From: Aerococcus urinae
GTDB taxonomy: Bacteria > Bacillota > Bacilli > Lactobacillales > Aerococcaceae
Length of the DNA: 64,000 nt
Assembly: GCF_001543175.1 (NCBI RefSeq)
Contig: NZ_CP014161.1
Location: forward strand, 1 to 64,000
Direction of reading: 5' to 3'
The notes under the pieces were generated by a model that searched no databases, was not told the origin of the DNA, and saw only the letters and a list, made by a program, of their open reading frames with translations. How positions within the stretch are numbered: the first letter of the stretch is position 1; each line of letters starts with the position of its first letter. Shown piece by piece: positions 28,161 to 38,528 of the stretch. A program made the position numbers and the translations under genes.

Positions 28161-30806
28161 ATGGCTAAAGGAAAAGAACAAAAAGTAGATATTCCACAAT
28201 TTATCGATGAGACAGTGGCTAAGGCTAAACAGGCCTTAGAAGATTTTATGGCCTTAGACCAAGAGCAAATCGACCATATTGTTACTAAGGCATCGATTGC
28301 AGCTCTAGACCAACATGGGGTTTTAGCTAAACATGCCGTTGAAGATACTGGACGTGGTGTCTTTGAAGATAAGGCCACCAAGAATTTATTTGCTTGTGAA
28401 CATGTGACCAACCACATGCGTCACTTGAAAACAGTAGGCATTATCGACCGTGATGAAGCCAAGGGATTAACCTATATTGCTGAACCTGTCGGGGTAATTT
28501 GTGGGATTGTTCCTACTACCAACCCAACATCGACAGCAATCTTTAAGTCCTTGATTTCCTTGAAGACCCGTAACCCGATTGTCTTCTCCTTCCACCCCCA
28601 AGCCCTGGAATCTTCTATCCATGCGGCCAAAGTAGTGCGTGACGCGGCCATTGCGGCAGGGGCACCTGAAAACTGTATCCAATGGATCGATCCAAAACAT
28701 GCGTCGATGGAAGCCACCAATTTACTGATGAACCACCCTGATGTCGCTACTATTTTAGCCACTGGGGGATCTGCCATGGTTAAGGCTGCTTATTCTTGTG
28801 GGAAACCTGCTTTGGGTGTGGGACCAGGGAATGTGCCTGCTTATGTTGAAAAAACGGCCAACCTCAAGCAAGCTGTGAATGATATTGTCATGAGTAAGGC
28901 CTTCGATAATGGGATGGTCTGTGCTTCAGAACAAGCTGCCATTGTTGACCAAGAAATTTACCCTGCCTTCATTAAAGAAATGAAGTCCTACCATGTTTAC
29001 TTTGTCAACCAAAAGGAAAAAGCCCTCTTAGAAGAATTCTGCTTTGGAGCTAAAGCCAATAGTGAGGCGGTTGACCAAGCCAAACTCAATGCCGATATTG
29101 TCGGGAAATCAGCGGTTTGGATTGCTAAAGAAGCTGGCTTTGAAGTGCCAGAAGAAACTGTCATCCTAGCAGCAGAAGTTCCTGAAGTGGGTCCTGCCCA
29201 ACCGCTAACCCGGGAAAAATTATCTCCAGTCCTTGCCATCTTAAAGGCTGAAACAACCGAAGATGGGATGGCTAAGGCCGAAGCTATGGTGGAATTCAAC
29301 GGTTTAGGCCACTCCGCCGCCATCCATACCAATAACCGCGACTTAGAAATCGAATACGCCAAACGGGTGAAAGTGGCCCGGGTCATTGTCAATGCGCCTT
29401 CAACCTTTGGAGGGATTGGGGATGTTTATAACTACTTTATTCCTTCCTTAACCCTAGGCTGTGGGTCTTATGGACATAACTCCGTAGCTGGTAACGTGGG
29501 ACCTTTAGATTTGATTAATATTAAACGAGTAGGGGAGCGGCAAAATAACATGCAATGGTTTAAAGTCCCTCGGGTTTACTTCGAAAAGAATTCCATTAAA
29601 TACTTACAAGAATTAGACCATGTGGAACGGGTATCGATTATTTCTGATAAAGGCATTGCCAAACTCGGCTTTGTCCAAAAAGTCATTGATCAACTCCAAC
29701 AACGGCAAAATAAGGTGGTCTATGATGTCTTCGATAACATTGAACCGGACCCAGATATTTCTACAGTTCAAGCGGGTGCTGATGCCATTCGCGCCTTCCA
29801 ACCGGACACCATTATTGCTATTGGTGGGGGATCAGTTATGGACTCCGCTAAGATCATGTGGCTCTTCTATGAACGTCCTGACGTTGACTTCCGCGACCTG
29901 GTTCAAAAATTTATGGACATTAGAAAACGGGCCTTCCGTTTCCCAGCCCTCGGTGAAAAAGCCCAATTAGTGGCCATTCCAACCACCTCAGGGACCGGTT
30001 CCGAAGTGACACCTTTTGCGGTCATTTCAGATAAGAAGAACAATAAGAAGTACCCTCTTGCTGACTACGCCCTCTTACCTAAGGTGGCTATTGTGGATTC
30101 CAGCTTTGTCGAAAAGGTGCCAAGTCGGGTGACTGCCGCTACCGGGATGGATGTCTTAACCCACGCTATTGAGGCTTATGTATCTATCTTTGCCTCAGAC
30201 TATACCGATGGACTCTCTCTTCAAGTTATTAAGATTGTCTTTGACTACTTAGAAAAATCAGTCAAAGACTTTGACCCGCTAGCTAGAGAGAAGATGCATA
30301 ATGCAGCTACCATGGCGGGGATGGCTTTCGGAAATGCCTTCTTGGGAATTGTTCACTCTATGTCCCACAAGATCGGTGGGGTCTTCCATACCGTTCACGG
30401 GGAAAACAACGCTATCCTACTCCCTTATGTGATCCGCTACAACGGGGAAAAACCAGGCAAGCTTTCTACCTGGCCAAAATACAACTACTACAAGGCGGGC
30501 GAACGTTACCAAGACATTGCCCGTATGCTAGGCTTAAAGGCTAATACTGTCGATGAAGCGGTTGCTTCCCTGGCTCAAGCCTGCTATGAACTCGGTGAAA
30601 AAGTCGGTCTGCCAATGAGCTACCAAGCCCAAGGCCTTGACAAGAAAGAATGGGAAAAGGCCTTAGAACAACTCGCTTACGATGCTTATGAAGACCAATG
30701 TACCCCATTAAACCCTCGTCTGCCATTAGTTCCTGATATGATGGCTATGATGCGGGCGGCTTACCAAGGTTATGGTAAGGCTCCAGAACCCATTAAGAAT
30801 AAGTAA
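28161..30806 (+). CDS. adhE: Bifunctional acetaldehyde-CoA/alcohol dehydrogenase
   Basis: Reduces acetyl-CoA through acetaldehyde to ethanol and re-oxidises NADH in fermentation; the protein forms spirosomes. The 881 residues have an N-terminal aldehyde dehydrogenase half (1 to about 440) with the catalytic Cys254 in NGMVCASEQA, and a C-terminal iron-dependent alcohol dehydrogenase half (from about 455) with GGGSVMDSAK, the metal-site TGMDVLTHAIEAYVS and HSMSHKIGG. Length is typical. GGAAG precedes the ATG. The upstream region has cre and Rex-like sites, in line with known carbon and redox control of this gene. Confidence 0.97.
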   Translation: MAKGKEQKVDIPQFIDETVAKAKQALEDFMALDQEQIDHIVTKASIAALDQHGVLAKHAVEDTGRGVFEDKATKNLFACEHVTNHMRHLKTVGIIDRDEAKGLTYIAEPVGVICGIVPTTNPTSTAIFKSLISLKTRNPIVFSFHPQALESSIHAAKVVRDAAIAAGAPENCIQWIDPKHASMEATNLLMNHPDVATILATGGSAMVKAAYSCGKPALGVGPGNVPAYVEKTANLKQAVNDIVMSKAFDNGMVCASEQAAIVDQEIYPAFIKEMKSYHVYFVNQKEKALLEEFCFGAKANSEAVDQAKLNADIVGKSAVWIAKEAGFEVPEETVILAAEVPEVGPAQPLTREKLSPVLAILKAETTEDGMAKAEAMVEFNGLGHSAAIHTNNRDLEIEYAKRVKVARVIVNAPSTFGGIGDVYNYFIPSLTLGCGSYGHNSVAGNVGPLDLINIKRVGERQNNMQWFKVPRVYFEKNSIKYLQELDHVERVSIISDKGIAKLGFVQKVIDQLQQRQNKVVYDVFDNIEPDPDISTVQAGADAIRAFQPDTIIAIGGGSVMDSAKIMWLFYERPDVDFRDLVQKFMDIRKRAFRFPALGEKAQLVAIPTTSGTGSEVTPFAVISDKKNNKKYPLADYALLPKVAIVDSSFVEKVPSRVTAATGMDVLTHAIEAYVSIFASDYTDGLSLQVIKIVFDYLEKSVKDFDPLAREKMHNAATMAGMAFGNAFLGIVHSMSHKIGGVFHTVHGENNAILLPYVIRYNGEKPGKLSTWPKYNYYKAGERYQDIARMLGLKANTVDEAVASLAQACYELGEKVGLPMSYQAQGLDKKEWEKALEQLAYDAYEDQCTPLNPRLPLVPDMMAMMRAAYQGYGKAPEPIKNK

Positions 30807-30827
30807 GAAATTCCTCTTGTATAGATA

Positions 30828-30860
30828 GAAAAAAAGTGAGCCCCAGCAGCTCACTTTTTT
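30828..30860. terminator. Bidirectional terminator between adhE and pgeF
   Basis: AAAAAGTGAGC pairs perfectly with GCTCACTTTTT over a 7-base loop. Confidence 0.9.
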
Positions 30861-30879
30861 CGTCTCTTATCATATTCTA

Positions 30880-31653
30880 TTAATTCAAACGGTGCTTTTG
30901 CCAGATGAAGCCCATGTGGCGGCCCTTAGTTTGGTTTTGGCGGTAGGAGAAGCCTTGGGGACTGGTATAGGTATCCATGGGGTCGACTTGGATATTTTCG
31001 GGACGGATACCTAGACTGTGACATTGATTTCTGACCACGGCTTGGTTATCAATGTGCCACTTACCGGTAGTCTCTTGGTAGGAGATATTTCCCTCTGAGC
31101 CCTTTAAGTCCTTGAATTGGAGATAAACATCCTCATCGACTTCAAAGTGTTTTTGGGATAGGGATGGACCAATTTGGACCTGGATAGTTTCCGCTTGGAC
31201 TTCAGGATGGTCGGCAAAGATTTGCTCAAAGGTCACTTGGGTAATGTTTTGGACCGTGCCCCGCCAACCGGAATGGATGACGCCGATCAGGGGAGTCTTT
31301 TGGTCGTAGAAGAGAATAGGGACGCAGTCAGCCGTGAAAATTCCTAACATCAGGTCATCATCAAAGCTGTAGAGGGCGTCGGTTTGGGGGATGGCTGTGT
31401 CATTGCTTAGGGCACCCTTGCCTCCGTCAGCTAGGCTAACTTCTACTGCCCGTTTGGAATGACTTTGATGGGCTTGGACAAAGTGGTCGGGCCTCGCATA
31501 GGTCGCTTGGAAAAAAGCCCGGCGGTTAGCTAAGACCGCATCCAAGTCCTGATAGGAATGGATCCCCATATTGCCCGCTTCAGGCAGGTCGGGGTCTCTT
31601 AGGGTGATCCCCATTTGTAAGTGGGGGTCATTGTGATAGTAGTGAATAGACAT
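30880..31653 (-). CDS. pgeF: PgeF/YlmD-family multicopper polyphenol oxidase-like (laccase domain) protein
   Basis: A 257-residue laccase-domain protein (DUF152). The conserved residues are the His in QAHQSHSKRA, the Cys in TADCVPILF and the His in GVIHSGWRGT; these form the purine nucleoside phosphorylase/deaminase-like site. Members are described as purine nucleoside enzymes and as editing factors in peptidoglycan synthesis (PgeF). The frame begins at a GTG (31662), but AAGGAAG lies directly before that codon and about ten bases before the ATG at 31653, so I use 31653. Confidence 0.85.
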   Translation of the reverse strand: MSIHYYHNDPHLQMGITLRDPDLPEAGNMGIHSYQDLDAVLANRRAFFQATYARPDHFVQAHQSHSKRAVEVSLADGGKGALSNDTAIPQTDALYSFDDDLMLGIFTADCVPILFYDQKTPLIGVIHSGWRGTVQNITQVTFEQIFADHPEVQAETIQVQIGPSLSQKHFEVDEDVYLQFKDLKGSEGNISYQETTGKWHIDNQAVVRNQCHSLGIRPENIQVDPMDTYTSPQGFSYRQNQTKGRHMGFIWQKHRLN

Positions 31654-31829
31654 CAGGAACACTTCCTTCTATATAATAATGGCAAAGTATCTTGCTTATT
31701 ATAAGCGGATTTTTCCCCACCCGCAATCCTTAGGCTTTGTTCATCCCACAATTGATCTGATTTCCTGGATAGTGACCCTAGGAAAAATTTGTTATACTAG
31801 GGAAAGATTCTTTAAGAGGAGTGCTTGTT

Positions 31830-34757
31830 GTGAATAAGGAAAACCATGGTTTTGTTGAAAGTGAAAAAATCGTTTCAAAAGAGCAAGGAGCGGTCATCCA
31901 CCAATTTCGCCATTCGGCTTCAGGGGGCCAAGTGATTTGGATTGAAAACGATGACCCTCACCGGGCCTTTGGAATCGGCTTTTTAACCCCGGCCAAGGAT
32001 TCTACCGGGGTGGCCCATATTGTTGAACATACGGTCCTGTCTGGCTCGCGGAAGTATCCCGTCAAAGACCCCTTCATGTACATGCTCAAAAGCTCCATGA
32101 ATACTTTTTTAAATGCCATGACTTATAAGGACATGACCCTCTTTCCGATTTCGTCCATGAATGAGACCGACTTTGAAAACTTAATGTCGATTTATTTGGA
32201 TGCGGTCTTTTTCCCGCGGATGTATGAAGAAGAAAATATCTTCCGCCAAGAAGGCTACCATAAGGAGCTCCATCATCCGGAAGATCCCATCACTATTACC
32301 GGGGTGGTCTACAATGAAATGCGGGGTGTTTATTCCGATCCGGATGCGGAGGTCTGCCAGCAAATTGATGCCAACTTCCATCCTAAGACGAGTGTGGCTT
32401 ATGAATCGGGCGGTTATCCCTATGATATTCCTAAACTCTCCTACCAAGATTTTCTTGCCTTCCATAAGAAACACTACCGGCCTGATAACGCCTTAGTCGT
32501 TGTTTACGGAGATGTTGATATATATCGGGTTCTTGGCCAGATTGATGGGGAGTATTTCGCTCATTTCCAAGCCGGCGATGATCCGATCCAATTAGACTTA
32601 GCTGACCTTCCCGAAGGCGACCAGCGGATGACCCTTTATTTTGATGCTGATGGGAAGCAGGAGGAAGAAGGGCTGGCTTACCTGTCCTATAATATTCCTT
32701 TTTCAAAAAATCAGACGGTTGAAGATGGCTTTTTATACGGGATTATCATGAACGCCCTAGCCAACGGCGAGTCCAGCCCCCTCCACAAGGCTCTAGTCGA
32801 AGGTGGCTACTGCCAAGATGTGTCGGTCTATAGTTCAGGAACCTATTACAATGACTTTTCCCTGGTCTTAGAAAAGGTCAATCCTGACCAGGTCGATACC
32901 ATTATTGAAGTGATTGAAAGGACCTTAAAGAAAATTGCCGACCAGGGCTTAGACCGCGACTTGGTCAAGGCCTGCCTCAACCAAACCGAGCTCCAGCTCC
33001 GGGAAAAGGGCGGATCTTCACGGGGAGTCAAGACCTTTATCCAATTAATGTCGGCTTGGCGCTATCTAGACCGCCCGCTTGAAGTCTTGTCCTATGAAAA
33101 GATCCTCAGTCACTTGGGCCAAGTTCTCTCATTCGCTCAACTTGAAGACTTAATCCGAGACCGTCTCGTTAACTTCAGTTCGCGCTTAGTCATTGTCCAC
33201 CTTCCTAAGCAGGGTTACCACCAGGCCAAAGATCAATACTTGGCCCAAAGTCTGGCCCAAGAAAAGGCCCAGGCTAGTGATAGTGAGATCGAGGCTTTGA
33301 TTCAAGAGAATAAAGATTTGAAGGCTTACCAAGAAGCTCCCGATAGTCCAGAAGCCCAAGCCAGTCTACCACAACTGACCCTGGCTGATATTGAAGCAGA
33401 AATTACCGATGCCAGTGAAGAAGAGATCAATCACCCGACCTTAGCTAAGCTGCTCTACCATCCCCAAGTAGCTAGCCAAGGGATTGCCTACTTTAATTTC
33501 AGTTTTTCGGCCAACCATTTAAACAGTGACCAGCTCTTTTTATTAAAGACCTGGACCATTCTATTAGGGGCCTTGGGAACGGCTTCCTATACTTATGAAG
33601 AGATCGAAGTCAAATTAATCCAGTTAACTGCTGGTTTAACCACCCGGCCAAAAATTTATCTGGATAGCCAAGAGCCAGGTCAGTTTAACTTGCAGGTCCA
33701 AGCCAGTTTTGCGGCCATGGCGGATAAGAGTCAAGCTGCCCTGGACTTAGTCAAAGAGATCTTAACCAGCACCCGCTTTGATGACCACAAGCGGATTAAG
33801 AATATCCTTGACCGGGTCAAATACCAAATGGAGCAGCAATTTGACCAAGCGGGCCATCAATTAGCCATGGGGCTACTCAAAGCCCAATATTCATCGGCTC
33901 AAGCGACTAGTCAAGCCCTGGGCGGCCTAGATTACTATGACCAATTAGCTGACTTCTTAGCCGACTTTGACCAAGCTCTCCCAGGCCTCCTTGAAGACTT
34001 AGCCCATTTCCAAGAGCAAGTGCTCTTCTCAAATACGGCAACAATAGCGGTGACGGCGAGTCCAAATGACAAAGACCGCTTGATCGGCCAAGTCCAAGCC
34101 TTTTTAGCCGACTTGCCGCAAAGCGACCAAGCCGGACTAGACCATATGAAAAATCCCGCTCCCTTACATGAGGCGGGTAATATTGGCCTGATGTCCAATA
34201 GTAATGTCCAATATGTGGTCCAAGGCGGCCCCTTAACCGACTTGAAGGCTAGCCAAAGAGGTCAGCTCCCAGTCTTTACCAATATTATGAGTAATGAAAT
34301 CCTCCATGAAAAGATCCGGGCCCAAGCAGGAGCTTATGGGGCGGGGCTGTCCATGAGTCCTGCTGGTGGGGTCTTAGCTTATTCCTACCGCGACCCCCAT
34401 TTGAAACAAAGTCTAGCAGTCTACCAAAATATGGACCAATCCTTTAAAGACTTAGACTTAAATCCAGACTTTGTCGAACAGCGGATTATTGGTTCCCTGA
34501 CCCATTACCAGTATCCACTGACCCCTAAAGAAGTCAATGCCCTTAAACTAAAACGCTACTTCTGTAAGCAAAGTAAGGCTGACTTAGAGCGGGAATTTTC
34601 TGACCTCATCCATACCCGGCAAGAAGACTTACTGGTGCTCAATGACACCGTCAGTCAAGTAATGGATGACGCCAAGATTGTGGTTTATGGTAACCGGGAG
34701 AAATTACAGGCCAATCAAGAGCTCTTTGACCAATTAAGAGAATTAAAACGTGACTAG
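31830..34757 (+). CDS. M16C (presequence-protease-type) metallopeptidase
   Basis: A large zinc peptidase of 975 residues in the insulinase superfamily, PreP/falcilysin type, predicted to degrade peptides inside a closed two-half chamber. The inverted zinc motif is HIVEH (His63, Glu66, His67), with the distal Glu in VVYNEMRGVYSDPDAEV about 75 residues on. The C-terminal half is the catalytically dead repeat and contains a Gln/Ala/Asp-rich helical linker. No signal peptide is seen, so it is cytoplasmic. The start is GTG at 31830, eight bases after AGAGGAG; the earlier GTG at 31821 is inside that site. Confidence 0.9.
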   Translation: MNKENHGFVESEKIVSKEQGAVIHQFRHSASGGQVIWIENDDPHRAFGIGFLTPAKDSTGVAHIVEHTVLSGSRKYPVKDPFMYMLKSSMNTFLNAMTYKDMTLFPISSMNETDFENLMSIYLDAVFFPRMYEEENIFRQEGYHKELHHPEDPITITGVVYNEMRGVYSDPDAEVCQQIDANFHPKTSVAYESGGYPYDIPKLSYQDFLAFHKKHYRPDNALVVVYGDVDIYRVLGQIDGEYFAHFQAGDDPIQLDLADLPEGDQRMTLYFDADGKQEEEGLAYLSYNIPFSKNQTVEDGFLYGIIMNALANGESSPLHKALVEGGYCQDVSVYSSGTYYNDFSLVLEKVNPDQVDTIIEVIERTLKKIADQGLDRDLVKACLNQTELQLREKGGSSRGVKTFIQLMSAWRYLDRPLEVLSYEKILSHLGQVLSFAQLEDLIRDRLVNFSSRLVIVHLPKQGYHQAKDQYLAQSLAQEKAQASDSEIEALIQENKDLKAYQEAPDSPEAQASLPQLTLADIEAEITDASEEEINHPTLAKLLYHPQVASQGIAYFNFSFSANHLNSDQLFLLKTWTILLGALGTASYTYEEIEVKLIQLTAGLTTRPKIYLDSQEPGQFNLQVQASFAAMADKSQAALDLVKEILTSTRFDDHKRIKNILDRVKYQMEQQFDQAGHQLAMGLLKAQYSSAQATSQALGGLDYYDQLADFLADFDQALPGLLEDLAHFQEQVLFSNTATIAVTASPNDKDRLIGQVQAFLADLPQSDQAGLDHMKNPAPLHEAGNIGLMSNSNVQYVVQGGPLTDLKASQRGQLPVFTNIMSNEILHEKIRAQAGAYGAGLSMSPAGGVLAYSYRDPHLKQSLAVYQNMDQSFKDLDLNPDFVEQRIIGSLTHYQYPLTPKEVNALKLKRYFCKQSKADLEREFSDLIHTRQEDLLVLNDTVSQVMDDAKIVVYGNREKLQANQELFDQLRELKRD

Positions 34758-34786
34758 TCTCTGGTTAATAGAGAGGATTATTCCCA

Positions 34787-34824
34787 AGTGAGCTTAGGTT
34801 GAAATAACTTAGGCTCGCTTTTTG
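34787..34824 (+). terminator. Terminator after the M16C gene
   Basis: GAGCTTAGGTT and AACTTAGGCTC pair with two G-U pairs over a short loop, followed by CGCTTTTTG. Confidence 0.75.
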
Positions 34825-34838
34825 TCTTTTATTATTTA

Positions 34839-34976
34839 TCCTTCGCGCTCGAGCCGGTGCTGCTTTAGCCGTTGGAACTTTAGTGACTTACGGATAAAGT
34901 ACAAAACGGCTTTAGCCGTTATTGACCCTTTATACTTAACGATCTAATTCAAAATCAGAACGAATGCCCATCAATG
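34839..34976 (-). repeat. Degenerate family-2 repeat (5' arm), minus strand
   Basis: Read on the minus strand it begins GGGCATTCGTTCTGATTTTG, close to GAGCATTCGTTCTGCTTTTG of the copy at 56251, and later has ACCGGCTCGAGC, identical to 51760-51771. The right-hand arm is missing. Inside is the perfect hairpin AACGGC-TTTA-GCCGTT (34905-34920). Confidence 0.6.
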
Positions 34977-34983
34977 ATATTTT

Positions 34984-35169
34984 TTAACCTAGTCCCAGGT
35001 ATTGACCGAAAGAAGCGGCAATAATAGCCAGACCGATAAAGACCCAAAAGGAAATTTTTAAATAATAATCTAGCTTTTCCTTACCGGGAACCCGGGTCTT
35101 GAAGAGACGGTAGAGAGCAATAGCGAAGGCAATCAAGCCAAAAATGAAGGCAACAGTATAACGATTCAT
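34984..35169 (-). CDS. Small membrane protein of unknown function, 61 aa
   Basis: A 61-residue protein with two hydrophobic helices (about residues 5-22 and 38-56) separated by a basic loop (FKTRVPGKEKLDYY). AAGGAG lies before the ATG on the minus strand, which supports a real gene. I recognise no family. It sits alone between the M16C peptidase and the dUTPase genes. Confidence 0.65.
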   Translation of the reverse strand: MNRYTVAFIFGLIAFAIALYRLFKTRVPGKEKLDYYLKISFWVFIGLAIIAASFGQYLGLG

Positions 35170-35337
35170 AATAAACTCCTTTATTAGTGGTTTTAGTCGT
35201 TGTATTTCTTAATCATTGTAAGGGAAAATTTTTCCTAGGCAAAGAAGGATAAAATTTGTTTAAGGCTTTGGCTTTTGTTTTGGGAAGTGGTCCTTCCATT
35301 ATATAATGAATAAAAGAAGCGGAGCGTGAAGAAAGTC

Positions 35338-35847
35338 ATGGCAAAAAGAGGATTTGAAATTGTCAGTTCCTACCAAGATCAAGGGATACATCTGCCCCAA
35401 AGGCAAACCACTTCAGCGGCTGGTTATGACATTGAAGCCGCTGAACGGGTGGTTCTACCCTCCTTTTGGTCGGCTGCGGTCAAAGCAGCTAGTGGCCAAG
35501 ACCAAGGCGACCTGACTAAGATTACCCAACCCACCCTGGTTCCCACCGGACTCAAGGCCTATATGCCTAGTGATGAGTACCTGCAAATTATTTCCCGGTC
35601 CAGTAACCCTTGGAAACGTAACCTCACCCTACCTAATGGGGTGGGGATTATTGATAGTGACTACTATAATAATGCCAATAATGAAGGCCATATCTATGTC
35701 CAACTGCTCAACTTTGGTTTGGAAGATGTGGTAATTGAGAAGGGTGAGCGAATTGCCCAGGGAATTTTTACCCCCTATCTGAAAACTGACCAAGATAATG
35801 GAGGTCTGAAAGAGCGTAGCGGTGGTTTTGGCAGTTCCGGCCAGTAA
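35338..35847 (+). CDS. dut: dUTP diphosphatase (trimeric dUTPase family)
   Basis: Hydrolyses dUTP to dUMP and pyrophosphate, keeping uracil out of DNA and supplying dTMP synthesis. Five family motifs appear in order in 169 residues: AGYDIEAAE, RSSNPWKRNL, NGVGIIDSDYYNN, GERIAQGIF and ERSGGFGSSGQ. An insert between motifs 1 and 2 (about 45-70) makes it somewhat longer than the minimal enzyme, as in other lactic acid bacteria and their phages. A GTG at 35326 is in frame, but the ribosome binding site would touch it, so I use the ATG at 35338. radA follows 30 bases downstream. Confidence 0.88.
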   Translation: MAKRGFEIVSSYQDQGIHLPQRQTTSAAGYDIEAAERVVLPSFWSAAVKAASGQDQGDLTKITQPTLVPTGLKAYMPSDEYLQIISRSSNPWKRNLTLPNGVGIIDSDYYNNANNEGHIYVQLLNFGLEDVVIEKGERIAQGIFTPYLKTDQDNGGLKERSGGFGSSGQ

Positions 35848-35876
35848 GTAAATTGAGTAGAAAGTGAAGGGATCCA

Positions 35877-37265
35877 ATGGCTAAAAAGAAGCGAAAAACC
35901 GTCTATACTTGCCAGGCCTGTGGTTATGAATCGCCCCAGTGGTATGGGAAATGTCCCCAGTGTGGAGCGTGGAATACCCTGGAAGAGGAAGTGATTGCGG
36001 GTAAGCCCATCCGCCAAGCTGGGACAGAGGTCAATCAGAAAAAAGCCAAGCCTGAACGCCTCAAGGAAGTCAGCCAGGCGGAAGAAAAACGGGTAAAGAC
36101 TGGCCTAGGCGAATTTAACCGAGTCCTCGGTGGCGGGGTAGTCCCTGGCTCCTTGGTCCTGATTGGTGGTGATCCTGGTATTGGGAAGTCGACCCTGCTC
36201 CTCCAGGTGGCTAAGCAATTAAGTGATAATGGTAGTCGGGGCCTCTATGTTTCTGGGGAAGAAAGTTTGCATCAAATCAAGATGCGGGCTGACCGCTTAG
36301 GCTACCACGATGCGGATTTCTTTGTTTATGCCGAAACCGACCTCTTAGCCATTGAAGCGGCTATTTCTGATACCCAGGCGGATTTTGTGGTGATTGACTC
36401 CATCCAAACCATGGTCCATCCCAATAATGAATCTTTAGCCGGTAGTGTCAGCCAGGTCAGAGAAGCGACCGGAGAACTCATGCATATCGCCAAAAGTTCT
36501 GGAATCGCCATCTTTGTAGTCGGCCATGTGACCAAGGAAGGTAATATTGCCGGACCGCGGATTCTCGAACATATGGTGGACACGGTTTTATACTTGGAAG
36601 GGGAGAAGCACAACACTTTCCGGATCCTAAGAGCGGTCAAAAACCGTTTTGGGTCGACCAATGAAATCGGCGTTTTTGACATGAAAAGTCAGGGCCTAGA
36701 AGAGGTCACCAACCCTAGCCAGCTCTTTTTAGAAGAACGGCTCATGGGAGCCAATGGGTCGGCAGTGGTTGCATCGATGGAAGGCACCCGGCCCATCCTA
36801 ACCGAAATCCAAGCCCTCTTGTCGGCCACGGCCTTTGGTAATGCCCGTCGTACGGCCAGTGGTTTGGACTATTCCCGGGTGACCCTCATTATGGCGGTCT
36901 TAGAGAAGCGGGCCCATCTCATGCTGCAGAACCAAGATGCCTACCTCAAGTCAACCGGTGGGGTTAAACTGGATGAACCAGCTATTGATCTGGCTATTGC
37001 TGTGGCGGTGGCTTCCAGTTACTGGGAGAAGGAGACCCAGGCCAGCGATTGCTTTGTGGGGGAGATTGGCTTGACAGGTGAAATTCGTCGGATTTCCCGG
37101 ATTAATGAACGGATCCAAGAGGCGGAAAAATTAGGCTTTAAACGAATTTTTATCCCTTATGGTAACCTGCAAGGGCTAGCGATTGATAGTCAAGACATTG
37201 AAATTATTGGTGCCAAGACCCTGACCCAAGTTCTTAAAGAAGTCTTTCCCCCTCAAGGGAGATAG
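35877..37265 (+). CDS. radA: DNA repair protein RadA (Sms)
   Basis: A RecA-like helicase that helps branch migration in recombination and repair. The 462 residues have an N-terminal zinc finger (Cys12, Cys15, Cys26, Cys29), a Walker [11 protein letters not shown] at 97-106, the RadA-specific KNRFG motif (about 252-256) and a C-terminal Lon-like domain (from about 290) without an evident catalytic Ser-Lys dyad. It is probably co-transcribed with dut. The order dut-radA-yacL is common in Lactobacillales. Confidence 0.95.
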   Translation: MAKKKRKTVYTCQACGYESPQWYGKCPQCGAWNTLEEEVIAGKPIRQAGTEVNQKKAKPERLKEVSQAEEKRVKTGLGEFNRVLGGGVVPGSLVLIGGDPGIGKSTLLLQVAKQLSDNGSRGLYVSGEESLHQIKMRADRLGYHDADFFVYAETDLLAIEAAISDTQADFVVIDSIQTMVHPNNESLAGSVSQVREATGELMHIAKSSGIAIFVVGHVTKEGNIAGPRILEHMVDTVLYLEGEKHNTFRILRAVKNRFGSTNEIGVFDMKSQGLEEVTNPSQLFLEERLMGANGSAVVASMEGTRPILTEIQALLSATAFGNARRTASGLDYSRVTLIMAVLEKRAHLMLQNQDAYLKSTGGVKLDEPAIDLAIAVAVASSYWEKETQASDCFVGEIGLTGEIRRISRINERIQEAEKLGFKRIFIPYGNLQGLAIDSQDIEIIGAKTLTQVLKEVFPPQGR

Positions 37266-37351
37266 GGAGTATAATAAACTAACACTTAAAAGATATATTG
37301 TGTATAATGTAATAGAAAATAAAATAACGGTTAGTGAAAGGAGGTGACAAG

Positions 37352-38524
37352 ATGAAACGATTAGATGTATGGGCCAAGATTATTGATTTTCTGTGGTTAT
37401 TAGTGGGAGCAGGTTTTGGTTACTATCTCCTCCCCATCTTATGGCGGTGGACCAATTTGTCTCACACCTTTGTTAATCAAGCGTGGATTAATATCATCAT
37501 TGGAGCACTTATTTTTCTAATTCTTATTAAATTATTAGAACCACTTGAAAAGAAACTGGTCAGACGTTTAGAGAAGGAGATTCGCGATCTACCGATCAGC
37601 AATATCCTCATCGCCCTCTTAGGGATTGTTATGGGGCTGATTCTGGCTTGGTTGATTAATATTCCTTTGATTGCCTTGGATATTTACTTTATCAGTAATG
37701 TCTTGCCGGTCGTTCTGACCATTCTCTTTGCATTTTTAGGGTATTTTGTCCTCTGGGTGAAGAGTGATGAAATCCTGGCCTTCTTCCGTAATATTCGTAT
37801 TAGTAATTTACGAGACCGTGTCCAAGACAAGGAGACTGCTAGTGACGAAGAGGAGGCTGAAAGTGAGCCTAGCCCAGCCAAGTCCGACAAGGAGTCGGGG
37901 CAAGAGAGCGCAGCTTGGGAAAACTTCAAGCCCTATAAGATATTGGATACCAGTGTCATTATTGATGGTCGGATTCTGGATGTCTTAAAGACGGGGATTA
38001 TCGAAGGGACGATTTTAGTGCCCAACTTTGTCCTCAAGGAACTCCAATACATTGCCGATTCCTCCGATGCCTCTAAGCGGGTCCGGGGACGGCGGGGGTT
38101 AGATATTTTAAATGCGATCCAAGCCCTAGACGACTTACCGGTTGAATTTTATGCGGGCGACTTTGAAGAAGAGGAAGAAGTGGATTTGAAGTTGCTGCTA
38201 CTGGCTAAGGAAGTCAATGGGGTGGTCGTGACCAACGACTATAATCTCAATAAGGTCAGCCATTTCCATCAAATTAAGGTTCTTAATTTGAACGAGTTAG
38301 CCAATGCCATGAAGACCGTGGTGATTCCTGGTGACCGCATGCAAGTTCATATCATTAAAAAAGGGACCGAACGCCAACAAGGTGTCGGTTACTTGGATGA
38401 TGGGACCATGATTGTGGTGGAAGAAGGACGTCTGCATATGGATGAAGAAGTTGAAGTCGAAGTGACTAGTGCCATTCAAACCAATGCGGGTAAGATGATT
38501 TTTGCCAAATTAGCCGAAGATTAA
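37352..38524 (+). CDS. yacL: PIN/TRAM-domain membrane protein YacL
   Basis: A 390-residue protein. Four hydrophobic helices lie in the first 140 residues, then an acidic linker, a PIN nuclease-like domain (about 195-310, DTSVIIDGRILDV with its Asp residues and VVTNDYNLNKV), and a C-terminal TRAM RNA-binding domain (about 325-390). It is thought to be a membrane-linked RNase-like protein; exact role is unclear. AAAGGAGGTG precedes the ATG at 37352; the GTG at 37334 lies upstream of that site. A TATAAT at 37303-37308 may be its own -10 box. Confidence 0.88.
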   Translation: MKRLDVWAKIIDFLWLLVGAGFGYYLLPILWRWTNLSHTFVNQAWINIIIGALIFLILIKLLEPLEKKLVRRLEKEIRDLPISNILIALLGIVMGLILAWLINIPLIALDIYFISNVLPVVLTILFAFLGYFVLWVKSDEILAFFRNIRISNLRDRVQDKETASDEEEAESEPSPAKSDKESGQESAAWENFKPYKILDTSVIIDGRILDVLKTGIIEGTILVPNFVLKELQYIADSSDASKRVRGRRGLDILNAIQALDDLPVEFYAGDFEEEEEVDLKLLLLAKEVNGVVVTNDYNLNKVSHFHQIKVLNLNELANAMKTVVIPGDRMQVHIIKKGTERQQGVGYLDDGTMIVVEEGRLHMDEEVEVEVTSAIQTNAGKMIFAKLAED

Positions 38525-38528
38525 AAGA

